A stretch of DNA of 38,106 nucleotides from Aporhodopirellula aestuarii (GCF_023701485.1 NZ_JAMQBK010000052.1:1-38106); one strand, 5' to 3'; numbered from the stretch's first letter, positions 1-8,004 are shown. The notes: generated by a model not told the origin, from the sequence alone. Numbers and translations: made by a program.

Positions 1-128
1 AAGCGTTCGCTTGATTCAGGACTAGTAGAGCAAAAACAATAGGAAAGGTCCATCCGCGACTCAGCGCCTCGGACCAGAAGACTGTGCATTGAGGTGATTG
101 GACGGACACGGTGTAACCATTCTCTTGT

Positions 129-350
129 TTAGTGGCATCTCACGGCAAATTCCAATGCGATCGCGTCAACATCGATGTGCGGAACTGAAAAGTTGGTTAG
201 GTTGACTGTGAGCATTGCGATACTGGCCACTATCAGCGAGAACGCAGCCAGCACCATCAATTGTTTCATCACCGCCCCAACTTCAAGCGGATTGTCCTGC
301 AATACTTTTGGGAATGGCGAAGATTCGACGTGCTTGGAAACAGTGGACAT
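129..350 (-). CDS. small single-pass membrane protein, unknown function
   Basis: This open frame encodes about 73 residues. A hydrophobic helix at about residues 31-51 (MVLAAFSLIVASIAMLTV) follows a short polar N-terminus. I chose the ATG at 350 because a GGAG lies 7 bases upstream of it; a TTG six codons earlier (368) is possible but has no clear ribosome site. A plus-strand frame at 175-420 covers the same DNA but has no ribosome site or convincing composition. The protein is not recognised. The only support for a real gene is the helix plus the ribosome site, so the call is tentative. Confidence 0.4.
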   Translation of the reverse strand: MSTVSKHVESSPFPKVLQDNPLEVGAVMKQLMVLAAFSLIVASIAMLTVNLTNFSVPHIDVDAIALEFAVRCH

Positions 351-582
351 AGAGGTACTCCAGGTCAAGTTGCGGCATGATTCGCCAGTCTTCTATCTGG
401 AGCCCGCAAGATTGTCTTGACCGCGCTGAAATCTGCTTCCGCTAAAATTGATGGTGCGATAGCTAAACTACGACATCATTTAGGCACTTGCGGAAAAAAG
501 TAAGATTCCCCGTCATCGTTCTCTCGCAAGCATCGCCATAGTTATTGAAACACTTCATTTTTGAGGAGATAAGGATTTTGCG

Positions 583-954
583 ATGAAACGTTCAATGGAC
601 GATCCATACCGAACGCCCCGTGAATCAACCGGATCGTCAATCGCGAATACCAGGCTCGCTGGTGCTCGACTGTCGAACATTGCTTTGTCGCTTTCGGTTG
701 CGGCCATTGCTGTGCCACTTGCAGTCATGATGTTGGAGACAATCAATCATCTTCCTTGGGACTATGGTGCCGCGGCAGCGGGGATAGTCATTGTGACGTT
801 TACGCTCGCTATTTTGGGAATCGGTGTGTCCGTTGCAGCATTGGTAAGATGCAGAAGCTGGAAGGCAATTGCCGGTCTCCTGTTATCGATAGTGGCCATG
901 CCCTGGGCTCTGTACGTTGGCGCGCTCTTTGCGCTCGCCACAATTGGGGTGTAA
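583..954 (+). CDS. small multi-pass membrane protein with N-terminal DPYRTP motif
   Basis: This encodes 123 residues. The N-terminus is polar with a Asp-Pro-Tyr-Arg-Thr-Pro motif (residues 6-11). About three hydrophobic segments follow, roughly at residues 30-50, 60-85 and 95-120. The start is well supported: AAGGA lies 7 bases before the ATG and a second GAGGAG lies further upstream. Planctomycete genomes hold many small membrane proteins with an Asn-Pro-Tyr-x-Ser-Pro-like N-terminus; the proteins at 1335-1892 and 8310-8725 share the same signature. Function is unknown. The last codons and the stop lie inside the left arm of the inverted repeat at 939-970, so the C-terminus may be repeat-derived. 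Confidence 0.72.
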   Translation: MKRSMDDPYRTPRESTGSSIANTRLAGARLSNIALSLSVAAIAVPLAVMMLETINHLPWDYGAAAAGIVIVTFTLAILGIGVSVAALVRCRSWKAIAGLLLSIVAMPWALYVGALFALATIGV

Positions 955-970
955 CCGGCGATCCGCCAAC
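939..970 (+). repeat. left arm of a long inverted repeat
   Basis: These 32 bases are repeated in inverted orientation at 1159-1193, with about 29 of 32 positions matching and one 3-base gap. The shared core is GGGTGTAACCGGC followed by CCGCCAAC. The arm overlaps the 3' end of the preceding membrane-protein gene. Confidence 0.75.
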
Positions 971-1334
971 ACAATGGAGAGGCTGGGGCGGCTAGCGCGA
1001 ACTATGTGCAAATGACTGACTGCGGGATTTGCGTGGAATTCTTCCCCCACCATATCAAGATATACGACAGGTCCTGCACGTCGCCGATTGCACTCCATTT
1101 TGTTTTGGCAAAACTCGCGCGTGGAAAGTCAGGAAACACCTAAAACGCTGCGTTTTTGGTTGGCGGGTTGCCGGTTACACCCCCACAATTGTGATGAACG
1201 GAACAGCGTGGCAAGTGGTCTGACCTGGAGTGGCTACGACATGTCTCTCGCTTCTGAAGAAAGTGCCTACTCAAGTGAGTAGTTCGGAAATGTGAAGGCA
1301 CTCGATCATCATGTCCACCTGTATCCACCAGATG
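955..1334. other. intergenic region between convergent genes, holding an inverted repeat
   Basis: There are 380 bases without a convincing gene between two convergent membrane-protein genes. The region contains the interior and right arm of the inverted repeat (939-970/1159-1193). It also holds a near-perfect palindrome at 1142-1156 (AAAACGC, one base, GCGTTTT). The size (about 255 bp) and the arms suggest a small non-autonomous element (MITE-like) or a structured RNA/terminator region. No target-site duplication is evident. Confidence 0.5.
1159..1193 (-). repeat. right arm of a long inverted repeat
   Basis: This is the reverse complement of 939-970, with a 3-base insertion (TGG) and a few substitutions. 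Together the arms could fold into a long stem with a loop of about 190 bases. Confidence 0.75.
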
Positions 1335-1892
1335 TCAGGTTCCGCGCGATGCTGGACGTGAACGTTTGACAAACCGGAGAAGCGATAAAGTGACCAGCAC
1401 ACTCGGTCCAGCAGAAGCGAATAATAAGAGTGCTAGAACCGAACTGAACAGCAGTTCTCCAGGTTTTGAAATTCCGACAAAGAGCGAAAAGAGCGATGGC
1501 AAACTACACGTCACCAACGAAATCTTTCGTGCGCGTTGCCGAGGCTCGTTAATCGTTAGTCCACAGGCAATGCCTCCCAGCAGCCCACTGATTGCAGCGA
1601 GAAGTGGGCTGCCAATCCATAGAAACTCGTCGAACACGCTATCGAGTCCAAGTAGTCGTCTAAGTGGATCGGTCAGCAGAATGGTTGTCAAGCAGAAAGC
1701 AATTGCGGCAGCCAACGACGCGGTGGTCATGCCGCCTAGCAACGCTGCCATGTAGCGGAGGATGCAACCAACCTCCGTACCTGAACTTCTCGAAACGGGC
1801 TGAGAGTCACTCAAGACAGATGATTTATACGGGTTGTTCGTGCTATCCGGCAACGACTCTGTGGTCGCTGGTATCTTGCGTCGTAGACCCAC
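1335..1892 (-). CDS. multi-pass membrane protein with N-terminal NPYKSS motif
   Basis: This encodes 185 residues from a GTG start at 1892; no upstream ATG fits. The polar N-terminus carries Asn-Pro-Tyr-Lys-Ser-Ser at about residues 20-25. Hydrophobic stretches at about residues 48-75, 90-112, 125-142 and 148-170 suggest four transmembrane helices. The C-terminus is basic (KRSRPASRGT), compatible with a cytoplasmic tail. The N-terminal motif links it to the proteins at 583-954 and 8310-8725. The exact start is uncertain because the next Met (YMAALLGG) would remove the motif. Function is not recognised. Confidence 0.65.
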   Translation of the reverse strand: MGLRRKIPATTESLPDSTNNPYKSSVLSDSQPVSRSSGTEVGCILRYMAALLGGMTTASLAAAIAFCLTTILLTDPLRRLLGLDSVFDEFLWIGSPLLAAISGLLGGIACGLTINEPRQRARKISLVTCSLPSLFSLFVGISKPGELLFSSVLALLLFASAGPSVLVTLSLLRFVKRSRPASRGT

Positions 1893-2044
1893 TTCTTCAA
1901 TACTCTGCTAACGAAATTATTGTATGTTTTCAATATGAAAAGTATCTTTGCGACACCTCTGGCTTTATCGTCATTCTCGGCGCGCGGTGGTCGATAGGGT
2001 TCGGACATGCTCGGCTCACGTGTGGGGATTTCCGGCTTTGCGGG

Positions 2045-3178
2045 TCAATTGACGTCAGCATTTCCAATCAGTTCCTCGGCTTCGCGACGCAACACGATCA
2101 GTTCAGTGTCAGCATTTCCGTGAACATAGACTCCGGCTGGCTGACTGTTCTGATCGATTAATGAAGTGGCGTTCACCAGTGTTTTCCTTGCTGTCGCTTG
2201 ATCGCCTAATTGCCACTGAAGCATCGATTGCCATAGTAGCGTGACCGATCGCTGTCGCTGCGACTGGCCGCGTGCAATAGCCAGTGTCGGTTCGACCAAC
2301 GCAGCAGCTTCTTCGTATCTGCCAATCCGGTAGAGAACCCCGATTACCGCCTGATGTCTCCACCAGAATCGACGTTGTTTCGCATTCTCTTGAACCGCCG
2401 CGAGAACTCTTTCTTCATCGCGTATGTTGCCTGGTATCAGTGTAAGGCATTGTGCAATTTCCCAGGCAGATTCCGCATTCTCGAGCTTATTGAGCATCTG
2501 TTCCAATCCTTCGCTGAGGGCTTGAAAATCCTCGATTTGACCGGCTAACAACGCACTGATTGCCGCAAGCTCCAGCGTCTCTAAATCGTGCGGCTTGCGT
2601 TGGGCAAGTTGCTGAAAATCCCGTGTCGCAGCCTCCCAGCGGCGCCAAAGAAAATGCAATTGGGCACGAGTTGCGAGCAATTCAATGTCATCTGGATGGG
2701 TTGTCATGACGTCATCCAGCTTTGTTAGCGCAACTTCGTTGGCTTCGTTACGTGCCGAGACGCTCATCACGAACCAGTCGCAATTCGCGCCAGGAATTTC
2801 GCGTCCTGGCCCGATACCAGGCGTGCTTTCGCTAAAGAATTTGGTTGCTTGGGAAAGCAACGCGTTAGCTTCCTCCATCCGGTCCAGGTGATAAAGTGCG
2901 GTAGCCTTGAGATGTAATAGAATACTCTTGTCACGCCGCTCATCGGCAATTCCAGCCATTGCGTCGCAGGTGGTAAACAGCTCTTCAAACCGCTCCGCAC
3001 GATTCAGGACGAACAAGAGGTTCTGGCTTTCATGAAATTGCTCCGCATCTTTCCAGGACTGGGTCGTGATCTCGATGGCCGTGTCAAAATCGTCAAATGC
3101 TCCTGGCATTCGACTGGCTGCGCCCACTAACTGGGCGCTCGCTCTAATGTTTTCTGCTCTCAACTCTTTGGCGAGTTG
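2045..3178 (-). CDS. 3' segment: TPR-like helical repeat region of the broken thioredoxin fusion
   Basis: About 377 open codons follow the second TAG and end at TGA. The segment is rich in paired amphipathic helices with TPR-like spacing, for example the stretches around LLATRAQLHFLWRRWEAA and YRIGRYEEAAALVEP. A TTG at 3163 could start a free-standing 372-residue protein, but the frame is continuous with the thioredoxin part, so I read it as the C-terminal part of the same gene. Confidence 0.6.
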   Translation of the reverse strand, partial: QLAKELRAENIRASAQLVGAASRMPGAFDDFDTAIEITTQSWKDAEQFHESQNLLFVLNRAERFEELFTTCDAMAGIADERRDKSILLHLKATALYHLDRMEEANALLSQATKFFSESTPGIGPGREIPGANCDWFVMSVSARNEANEVALTKLDDVMTTHPDDIELLATRAQLHFLWRRWEAATRDFQQLAQRKPHDLETLELAAISALLAGQIEDFQALSEGLEQMLNKLENAESAWEIAQCLTLIPGNIRDEERVLAAVQENAKQRRFWWRHQAVIGVLYRIGRYEEAAALVEPTLAIARGQSQRQRSVTLLWQSMLQWQLGDQATARKTLVNATSLIDQNSQPAGVYVHGNADTELIVLRREAEELIGNADVN

Positions 3179-3673
3179 CTAGGCCGCTTTCGCATGCATG
3201 AGATATCTGTCGGTATCCTGCAGCATGAAGGCTGAGAAAGCTGCTCCCTGTCTTGCCGGTGCATGATTGACATCCTCTTCCAACTCCGATTCGTATGCCT
3301 GCAAAGCATTTTTCCATTGTTGCCGCGATGACGACCAGTCACCGGAGCGAGACGCGGGATCCACAGGTCCGATCAGATCGGTCAAAAGCTCTGGCAACTT
3401 TTCACCGCGGGCTGACAAAGATACGACGTTGCCATCTCGATCGACCAAGATTGCGGTCGGAATCGATGTGATCTTGTACTTGGTCGCCATCGGGTGTTTC
3501 CAGCCCGCGTCGTCTGCAAATAAAGAAGGCCAGGGAAGTTCTGCGTCCTCGATGTACTTCTCTGCTTTGTCACGTTCAGAGTCTAAACAGACTCCCACCA
3601 CTTCAAACCCTTGCTCGTGGTAGTTTCGATACTGTTCCAAAACGTTTGGGATTTCACGACGGCAGGGCCCACA
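3179..3673 (-). CDS. middle segment: thioredoxin catalytic portion between the two TAG codons
   Basis: The frame reads directly on from the first TAG with C-G-P-C-R-R-E-I-P. It then has the usual TlpA-family features, including a cis-Pro region (KITSIPTAILVDRDG). An ATG at 3640 lies after the CGPC motif, so independent initiation there would give an inactive protein. The segment ends at the second TAG. Confidence 0.55.
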   Translation of the reverse strand, partial: CGPCRREIPNVLEQYRNYHEQGFEVVGVCLDSERDKAEKYIEDAELPWPSLFADDAGWKHPMATKYKITSIPTAILVDRDGNVVSLSARGEKLPELLTDLIGPVDPASRSGDWSSSRQQWKNALQAYESELEEDVNHAPARQGAAFSAFMLQDTDRYLMHAKAA

Positions 3674-4867
3674 CTAAGAGGCCCAGAAGTCGACCAGGAC
3701 GACTTTACCCCTGTAGCTCTTCCAATCAAATGCTGCTCCAGAAAGTGTTTCACCCTCCAGTTCCAACGGTTTACCAATCATCGAGAATTTGAAATTGAGT
3801 GCGTCTCGCTTTGTGCTGAGTTGTTCCATCATCCGCTCGGAGATCGGACCTTCGATTTCTTTTACTGCGGCGATGAACTTGTCATAAACAGCAATTTCCG
3901 ATTCGTAATCATCGGCTGTTTGGAACGCTCTACTAAACCAAGCAACGAACGGTGGAATCATACGCACGCTAGCTTCGGCATTAACCTCGCTGACTAGATT
4001 CACGGCATCATCAATCAAAGCTCGGCGAGCCGCTACGCCCATCAACTTGATGTCTCTGGATCGACGCTGGATGCCAATCATCCCCGCCATGAGTTCGTCA
4101 TCCAGTGCTTTCGTTGATCTTGGCAACGACGCAGCTTTCTGTGGCTGGGTAAGATTGATCTCGGAACTCGAATCATTTTCGACTGCAGCAAATTCATGCT
4201 GATGTCGGATATTACGAAAAGTGACCGCAACGGGTTGCCCTGACGTATTCACGCCAGAAACGCCTACGGAATAGGTAGCTTCGGGATCTATCTTGGCCGT
4301 TCCCATCTCGTGCCATGGCTGACCATCGTTACGCGCCAGAGCGCGGACGCTTCCTGCTTTTATCTCAAGTCGAAAGTCGACTGGCCGGTCTTCCGAGAGC
4401 GGATAGTCACGAAACAAGCCCATGCGAACTCGCTTTGCGTCGACGCGTTGTTCAAAGTTTGCGTAGTGTTTCACCGAGCCGCCTCGCGTGAAGCTGGCCC
4501 TCTCCAAGCGAATGTAGTTGCGATCGTCTTGCAAAAGTACAAGTCCACCGCTGACGTATGCCGTTTGGCTCTTGTCGCCAGGCAGCGCCAAGTTTCCATC
4601 AACGGTCACTTTGACGGCGAAATCGCCTTCCATCGACCGAAGTGCTCGTGGAGCATTCATGCGGCTATGCTCCGCGTCCAGCCCATGAGCGGCACCGCTA
4701 AAATTAATCGTGATTGCTTCGCGACTAACCGTGAACGAGCAATCACCATCAGGATCCACCAGTTGGCCCCAAGGCGAAAAAGTTCCGTACACTTGGTCAG
4801 CAGCCCGGGATTCGGCACCCAACGCTGTCAGTGAGCACAGCAAAAAGCAAATTGCGAAGCATCGCAT
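3674..4867 (-). CDS. 5' segment: signal peptide, lectin-like domain, start of thioredoxin domain (ends at first TAG)
   Basis: This 397-residue open segment of the broken gene ends in V-D-F-W-A-S just before the active-site Cys pair. If translated alone, it would be a secreted lectin-like protein without the redox centre. The first roughly 40 codons and the upstream region are duplicated at 5884-6086. Confidence 0.6.
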   Translation of the reverse strand: MRCFAICFLLCSLTALGAESRAADQVYGTFSPWGQLVDPDGDCSFTVSREAITINFSGAAHGLDAEHSRMNAPRALRSMEGDFAVKVTVDGNLALPGDKSQTAYVSGGLVLLQDDRNYIRLERASFTRGGSVKHYANFEQRVDAKRVRMGLFRDYPLSEDRPVDFRLEIKAGSVRALARNDGQPWHEMGTAKIDPEATYSVGVSGVNTSGQPVAVTFRNIRHQHEFAAVENDSSSEINLTQPQKAASLPRSTKALDDELMAGMIGIQRRSRDIKLMGVAARRALIDDAVNLVSEVNAEASVRMIPPFVAWFSRAFQTADDYESEIAVYDKFIAAVKEIEGPISERMMEQLSTKRDALNFKFSMIGKPLELEGETLSGAAFDWKSYRGKVVLVDFWAS

Positions 4868-4944
4868 GATCAAATTCCTATCAAGATTTTTGTTAGAGGT
4901 GAGCCGCCTATGAATCTAAGCGAAGGTTCCGACGACATGATGAC
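4741..4944 (-). repeat. 5' end and leader of the thioredoxin fusion gene, duplicated at 5884-6086
   Basis: About 204 bases, comprising the first 42 or so codons and about 77 bases upstream, match 5884-6086 in the same orientation at roughly 80% by eye. Shared landmarks are the ATGATCAA start region, CGAATCTAAGCGAA and TTGGCCCCAAGGCGAA. Confidence 0.75.
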
Positions 4945-5225
4945 TCAAGAAGTGATAGTTTTTGCGATTCTCCGCTGTAGCTGCGAATGACAACTAATGA
5001 ATCACGTTACCCTATATGTCGATCGCGGTCAAAACTTCCAAGTTAGACCGATACAGCGGGAGTCGCATCGGGCGCGTCGAATGCACGCTTCACGAGACAG
5101 ACTCAACGGTAAGCCTGACGCGGTCAAGTCGCGATTGGGCATTGCCGAGCGCCATGCTTTGCGAACAATCGGCGAGCAAGGCTACCGCCGGGACTGGAGC
5201 AGCAAGCACCTTTCGCGGCAATCAC
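4868..5225. other. intergenic region upstream of the broken thioredoxin fusion gene
   Basis: There are about 358 bases without a convincing gene. Bases 4868-4944 belong to the duplicated leader shared with 6011-6086 and presumably hold the promoter of the minus-strand gene. I see nothing recognisable in 4945-5225; the overlapping plus-strand frames there look incidental. Confidence 0.4.
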
Positions 5226-5726
5226 TCAATCTTCAGCTTGCGACTGTTTCTTTGTAGAGCGTTCGTTGCTGGCGGCGATGTTCTGTTCTGGTGTTGAGCA
5301 CCCCCGCCACAAAACGATCAATGACGCCGCTGCGGAAAACCCAAAACTGAGCAGCCAAGTATAGTAACCGAGAAGCCACGTTTCATTCATGGAATGAACC
5401 ATCAAGAATGGACTTAGTAAAGCGATTACACTTAGTGTTAGCGGCCAGAAACTGACCGATCCGCGAAACAATAAAACGATGGCAAACCAGTAGGTTGGAT
5501 TGGCTAGCCAAACGAAACTATCACCATCCGAAACCATGGCCCAAAATGCAATTACAAATGCCTCTACTCCAATGATGCCGTGTGGGTACTCACGTCCTCG
5601 AAACAACAACGACGGACGTACATCAACGACGGGCATGACGAACGAGGCGACATAGGCAAACAAACTAGCCGTAACCAACCATGAAACGAGATCCTTTCTT
5701 ATGAATAAGTCGTCGTCTGTAATCAT
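5226..5726 (-). CDS. multi-pass membrane protein, unknown function
   Basis: This encodes 166 residues. Hydrophobic segments at about residues 13-33, 50-65, 70-88, 90-110 and 117-140 indicate four to five transmembrane helices. The C-terminal tail is polar (STPEQNIAASNERSTKKQSQAED). The ATG at 5726 overlaps by four bases (ATGA) the stop of the chimeric frame starting at 6010, so it could be translated by coupling from that remnant and be driven by the copied promoter. The family is not recognised. Confidence 0.68.
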   Translation of the reverse strand: MITDDDLFIRKDLVSWLVTASLFAYVASFVMPVVDVRPSLLFRGREYPHGIIGVEAFVIAFWAMVSDGDSFVWLANPTYWFAIVLLFRGSVSFWPLTLSVIALLSPFLMVHSMNETWLLGYYTWLLSFGFSAAASLIVLWRGCSTPEQNIAASNERSTKKQSQAED

Positions 5727-6010
5727 GGTTTGAACCCGCTTGGCTGCTTGGCATGCCGTCTTCGCCAGTATAACGCAGAAACCACTCTGGCGACTTGCTT
5801 AGACCTGTTGCTTGTACGTATTGCGATGGTTCGCAATTGGGCCAGCGTTCCGACTTGGTTCGGTTGCCGCCCCACACTTTTCGATTCACCGTCAGAATCC
5901 ACCATTTGGCCCCAAGGCGAAACTGCTCCGTAAACTTGGTTGGCAGCCCAAGATTCGGCACCCAACGCTACCAGTGAGCAGTGTAAAAAGTACGTTGCGA
6001 AGCGTCGCAT
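5723..6010 (-). pseudogene. truncated, chimeric second copy of the thioredoxin-fusion gene's 5' end
   Basis: The frame begins with MRRFATYFLHCSLVALGAES, closely matching the signal peptide of the gene starting at 4867. Similarity ends at about codon 40 (VDSDGES), after which the sequence is unrelated and the frame reaches TGA at 5723. Over 5726-5880 another frame reads a Trp-rich peptide (VWGGNRTKSERWPNCEPSQY), so the junction may join two broken genes. It keeps a plausible signal peptide and the copied leader, so it may still be transcribed and feed translation into the membrane protein at 5726. I interpret it as a rearrangement product, not a functional gene. Confidence 0.6.
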
Positions 6011-6086
6011 GATCAAGTTCCTATCTGGATTTGTTTCGACGCGAGCCACCTGCGAATCTAAGCGAACATTCCGACGCCCTGATGAC
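5884..6086 (-). repeat. diverged copy of the thioredoxin-gene 5' region
   Basis: This is the partner of 4741-4944. Homology covers the leader and about 40 codons, then stops abruptly at about 5884. Confidence 0.75.
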
Positions 6087-6170
6087 GCGAAAAATGAACG
6101 CAATTTCTTGTTTGCATTCTTGGTAGATGCTTACCGTCATCCAGTAGGGTGTCGCGTTTTGTCATTTGAC

Positions 6171-6980
6171 TCACTCGTCGGACGGAGAGTGATGAAGCAA
6201 TCCAAACAGCCATTCGTTCAAGCAAGGAAAATCGTCGCCGCTGGATCTGACAATCTGGCTAAACTCCTTCCAATTCGGATAAAGTCTTTCAACAGTCGGT
6301 GCATCGATCGGACAGAATTTTCCCCAGTGAGGTCGCGCATCGAACCGCGAGGCCATCACCTGAACTACTTCGGCGGCGAAGGCTTCAAGGCCTTGTCGTT
6401 CCGCGGGCCGTGCATAGCTGATGAAACTAAGCGTGTACCACGGCTCTGTACCGCCCGAAGCTGGTGATACCAGAGTGTCGTCAGGCATCACGCGACGGAT
6501 GCAAATTGGATAGTGATGAACATAACGCTTGTTTATTGGCTTCGACGCATAGAGGTTCATCAATTCGATGGCGGAACGGATTGCTTTGCCAAGGTGTTTT
6601 CGCTGAACAAAAATCTCGACTTCGATATGGCGAAACCGTTCGTGCTGCATCGTCAGTTGTCGATCGGATCGATCCACGACTTTCCAGTTCTGAGGAATCA
6701 GCCGAGGAATGAGATGCCGGTAAGCAAGTTTCGTGCAGCGACTTGGCAACCAACGCGCGAGCATGCAAACGAAAAGATGGAATATGGTGTCCATCCCCAG
6801 CGACCAGAACCAGCGGTAGGCTCGCGCATGCCAACTATGCGTTCGATTCGATTCTTTGCGATGTTGGGCAAAGTAGTCCCATCGCCAGGGAACGAGATAG
6901 AATTGTTGCAAAGGGTATTCGGCCTCTTTCGCTAACACTTCGTCGAGCGCGTTGTATCGTTTGAGATGCTCCTCGATTGC
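6171..6980 (-). CDS. 3' segment of the broken lactone oxidase: ALO-type C-terminal domain
   Basis: There are 269 open codons after the TAA. An internal start at 6938 (MLAKEAEYPLQQFY) would give 255 residues. It contains the RPHWGK signature but no flavin-binding region. Confidence 0.5.
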   Translation of the reverse strand, partial: AIEEHLKRYNALDEVLAKEAEYPLQQFYLVPWRWDYFAQHRKESNRTHSWHARAYRWFWSLGMDTIFHLFVCMLARWLPSRCTKLAYRHLIPRLIPQNWKVVDRSDRQLTMQHERFRHIEVEIFVQRKHLGKAIRSAIELMNLYASKPINKRYVHHYPICIRRVMPDDTLVSPASGGTEPWYTLSFISYARPAERQGLEAFAAEVVQVMASRFDARPHWGKFCPIDAPTVERLYPNWKEFSQIVRSSGDDFPCLNEWLFGLLHHSPSDE

Positions 6981-7523
6981 TTATTGCTTTCTGACGGGTA
7001 ACACAACTTCGGTGATAATTCCAAGGCATCCGAGAGAACAGCGTGACGCGCGGAGTAGCATTGGTTGATCTGATTGAAATGAGGATAGCTTTGCCTTGCC
7101 GTCCCCGTTGCAAAAGGTGGCAATCCGAACACCAAGTACAAAATGCGAGAGACTTTCTTTCCCCGAACCATGAGTGCCTGTGGAGATCGCCCCCGCGACA
7201 GACTGTTCGTCGATCAAGCCAAGCGTCGACAGCGTCAGGCAATGCTGTTGAAGCATGTAAATGACCTCTTTGATCTGACATCCTGCACCCACGCGCACGG
7301 CCGAAACTCCCTCAAACTCCTCCAGCGACATTGCGTTGAAGTGCTTCATGTCGACCACCGCCCCGTCGGTCTGAATAACCTTGCTCCAAGAGTGCAATCG
7401 TCCGATCGCACGAATCTTCTGGTCGCGATTCGCGTCGAGAAACGCAAGTAGCTCCGACTCAGATTGGGGGCAACAGTACTCTGCCGGCTCAATTTGGAGG
7501 TTGCGACCGAAGTTCTCAATCAT
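6981..7523 (-). CDS. 5' segment of the broken lactone oxidase: FAD-binding domain
   Basis: There are 180 residues before the TAA. The segment holds the FAD-binding motifs but no substrate domain. Confidence 0.55.
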   Translation of the reverse strand: MIENFGRNLQIEPAEYCCPQSESELLAFLDANRDQKIRAIGRLHSWSKVIQTDGAVVDMKHFNAMSLEEFEGVSAVRVGAGCQIKEVIYMLQQHCLTLSTLGLIDEQSVAGAISTGTHGSGKESLSHFVLGVRIATFCNGDGKAKLSSFQSDQPMLLRASRCSLGCLGIITEVVLPVRKQ

Positions 7524-8004
7524 GACTTTTCTCTTTTTCCTTAGCTTTTTCCTCTGCGATCGAGCGAGTGTTCGGTTCCTCTCTCTTCAATTCCAGATCG
7601 TGTTTCGCTGTCTCAGATTCTTTTAATCTCTCAATGATTTCAGGATCGATCCGCCAGTCGGCTGTTGGGGTTCGTCGGACCAATACCAGGTTCTTGATTT
7701 TTGCTTTCTTACCGTCGATCTCAAGTCGAACGGTGCCCTTGATTGTCGAACGAAGAGGATCATTTGGATCGGGCAGGAATCGGTACGCAACTAATCCTTG
7801 GTACGTACCGCCTCGAATACTGCTTCCGGGGAGTTTCAAGTACCCGACATCCGACCAATAACCATATTCCATTCCGCCAAAATGAAGCAGGATGTTGGAT
7901 TCAACCAGGTGAATCGATCCGCTCCAGGCTCGTTCGGCGCGAACGCTCAACGTCCCGAATGCGAGAAAAAGAAGAAGGGCGATTATCAAGTGGCGGTTTT
8001 GCAT
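7516..8004 (-). CDS. secreted protein of unknown function
   Basis: This encodes 162 residues with a clear signal peptide (residues 1-23, hydrophobic LIIALLLFLAFGTLSV, cleavage probably after RA). A beta-rich middle follows (WSGSIHLVESNILLHFGG). The C-terminal tail is strongly charged and probably helical (about 125-162, many Glu/Lys). It overlaps the downstream oxidase start by 8 bases, suggesting co-transcription. The mature domain is not recognised. Confidence 0.68.
   Translation of the reverse strand: MQNRHLIIALLLFLAFGTLSVRAERAWSGSIHLVESNILLHFGGMEYGYWSDVGYLKLPGSSIRGGTYQGLVAYRFLPDPNDPLRSTIKGTVRLEIDGKKAKIKNLVLVRRTPTADWRIDPEIIERLKESETAKHDLELKREEPNTRSIAEEKAKEKEKSHD

Larger units (their letters stand above)
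2045..4867 (-). pseudogene. secreted lectin-like / TlpA-type thioredoxin / TPR fusion gene broken by two in-frame TAG codons
   Basis: One continuous reading frame of 940 codons is interrupted only by TAG at 3676-3674 (codon 398) and TAG at 3181-3179 (codon 563). It begins with a signal peptide (residues 1-22). A concanavalin-like domain of DUF1349 type follows (about 25-230, with YIRLERAS). Next are a helical linker and a TlpA/AhpC-type thioredoxin domain starting at about 365. The last part is about 380 residues of TPR-like helical repeats. The first TAG falls in V-D-F-W-A-S-stop-C-G-P-C, where thioredoxins normally have Trp, so TGG to TAG is the simplest origin. The second could have been TGG or CAG. 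Start ATG 4867 is preferred over a TTG two codons earlier; AGGA lies about 8 bases upstream. In related bacteria such proteins act in extracytoplasmic thiol redox. Here the product is probably lost unless the stops are suppressed or are sequence errors. Confidence 0.8.
6171..7523 (-). pseudogene. FAD-linked sugar-lactone oxidase (ALO/gulonolactone oxidase type) with an in-frame TAA
   Basis: A single 450-codon frame is interrupted by TAA at 6983-6981 (codon 181). The N-terminal half is a VAO-type FAD-binding domain with IGRLHSWS (residues 40-47, the usual His-flavin region) and STGTHGSG. The C-terminal half is an ALO-type substrate domain with ARPHWGK and YPNWKEF. Around the stop the reading is LPVRKQ-stop-AIEEHLKRY; the lost residue was probably Tyr (TAC/TAT) or Gln (CAA). 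The family oxidises aldono-1,4-lactones with O2 or another acceptor. The intact length fits the family (about 430-480 residues). The start overlaps the stop of the secreted-protein gene at 7516-8004 by 8 bases, suggesting one transcript. Each half alone would lack either cofactor or substrate residues, so activity is unlikely. Confidence 0.82.

Noticed and set aside
1664..2161. Plus-strand open frame of 165 codons.
   Set aside because: It runs antisense to the membrane protein at 1335-1892 and the TPR region. Composition looks incidental.
5940..6467. Plus-strand open frame of 175 codons.
   Set aside because: It lies opposite the lactone oxidase and the duplicated thioredoxin leader, which have clear motifs on the minus strand; it has no ribosome site or recognisable domain.
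2045..7523. Reassignment or suppression of a stop codon (for example pyrrolysine-like TAG) as explanation for interrupted genes.
   Set aside because: Broken genes in the window use TAG, TAA and TGA, and intact genes end normally with TGA, TAG or TAA, so one recoded codon does not explain them. Simple nonsense mutation or sequence error is preferred.
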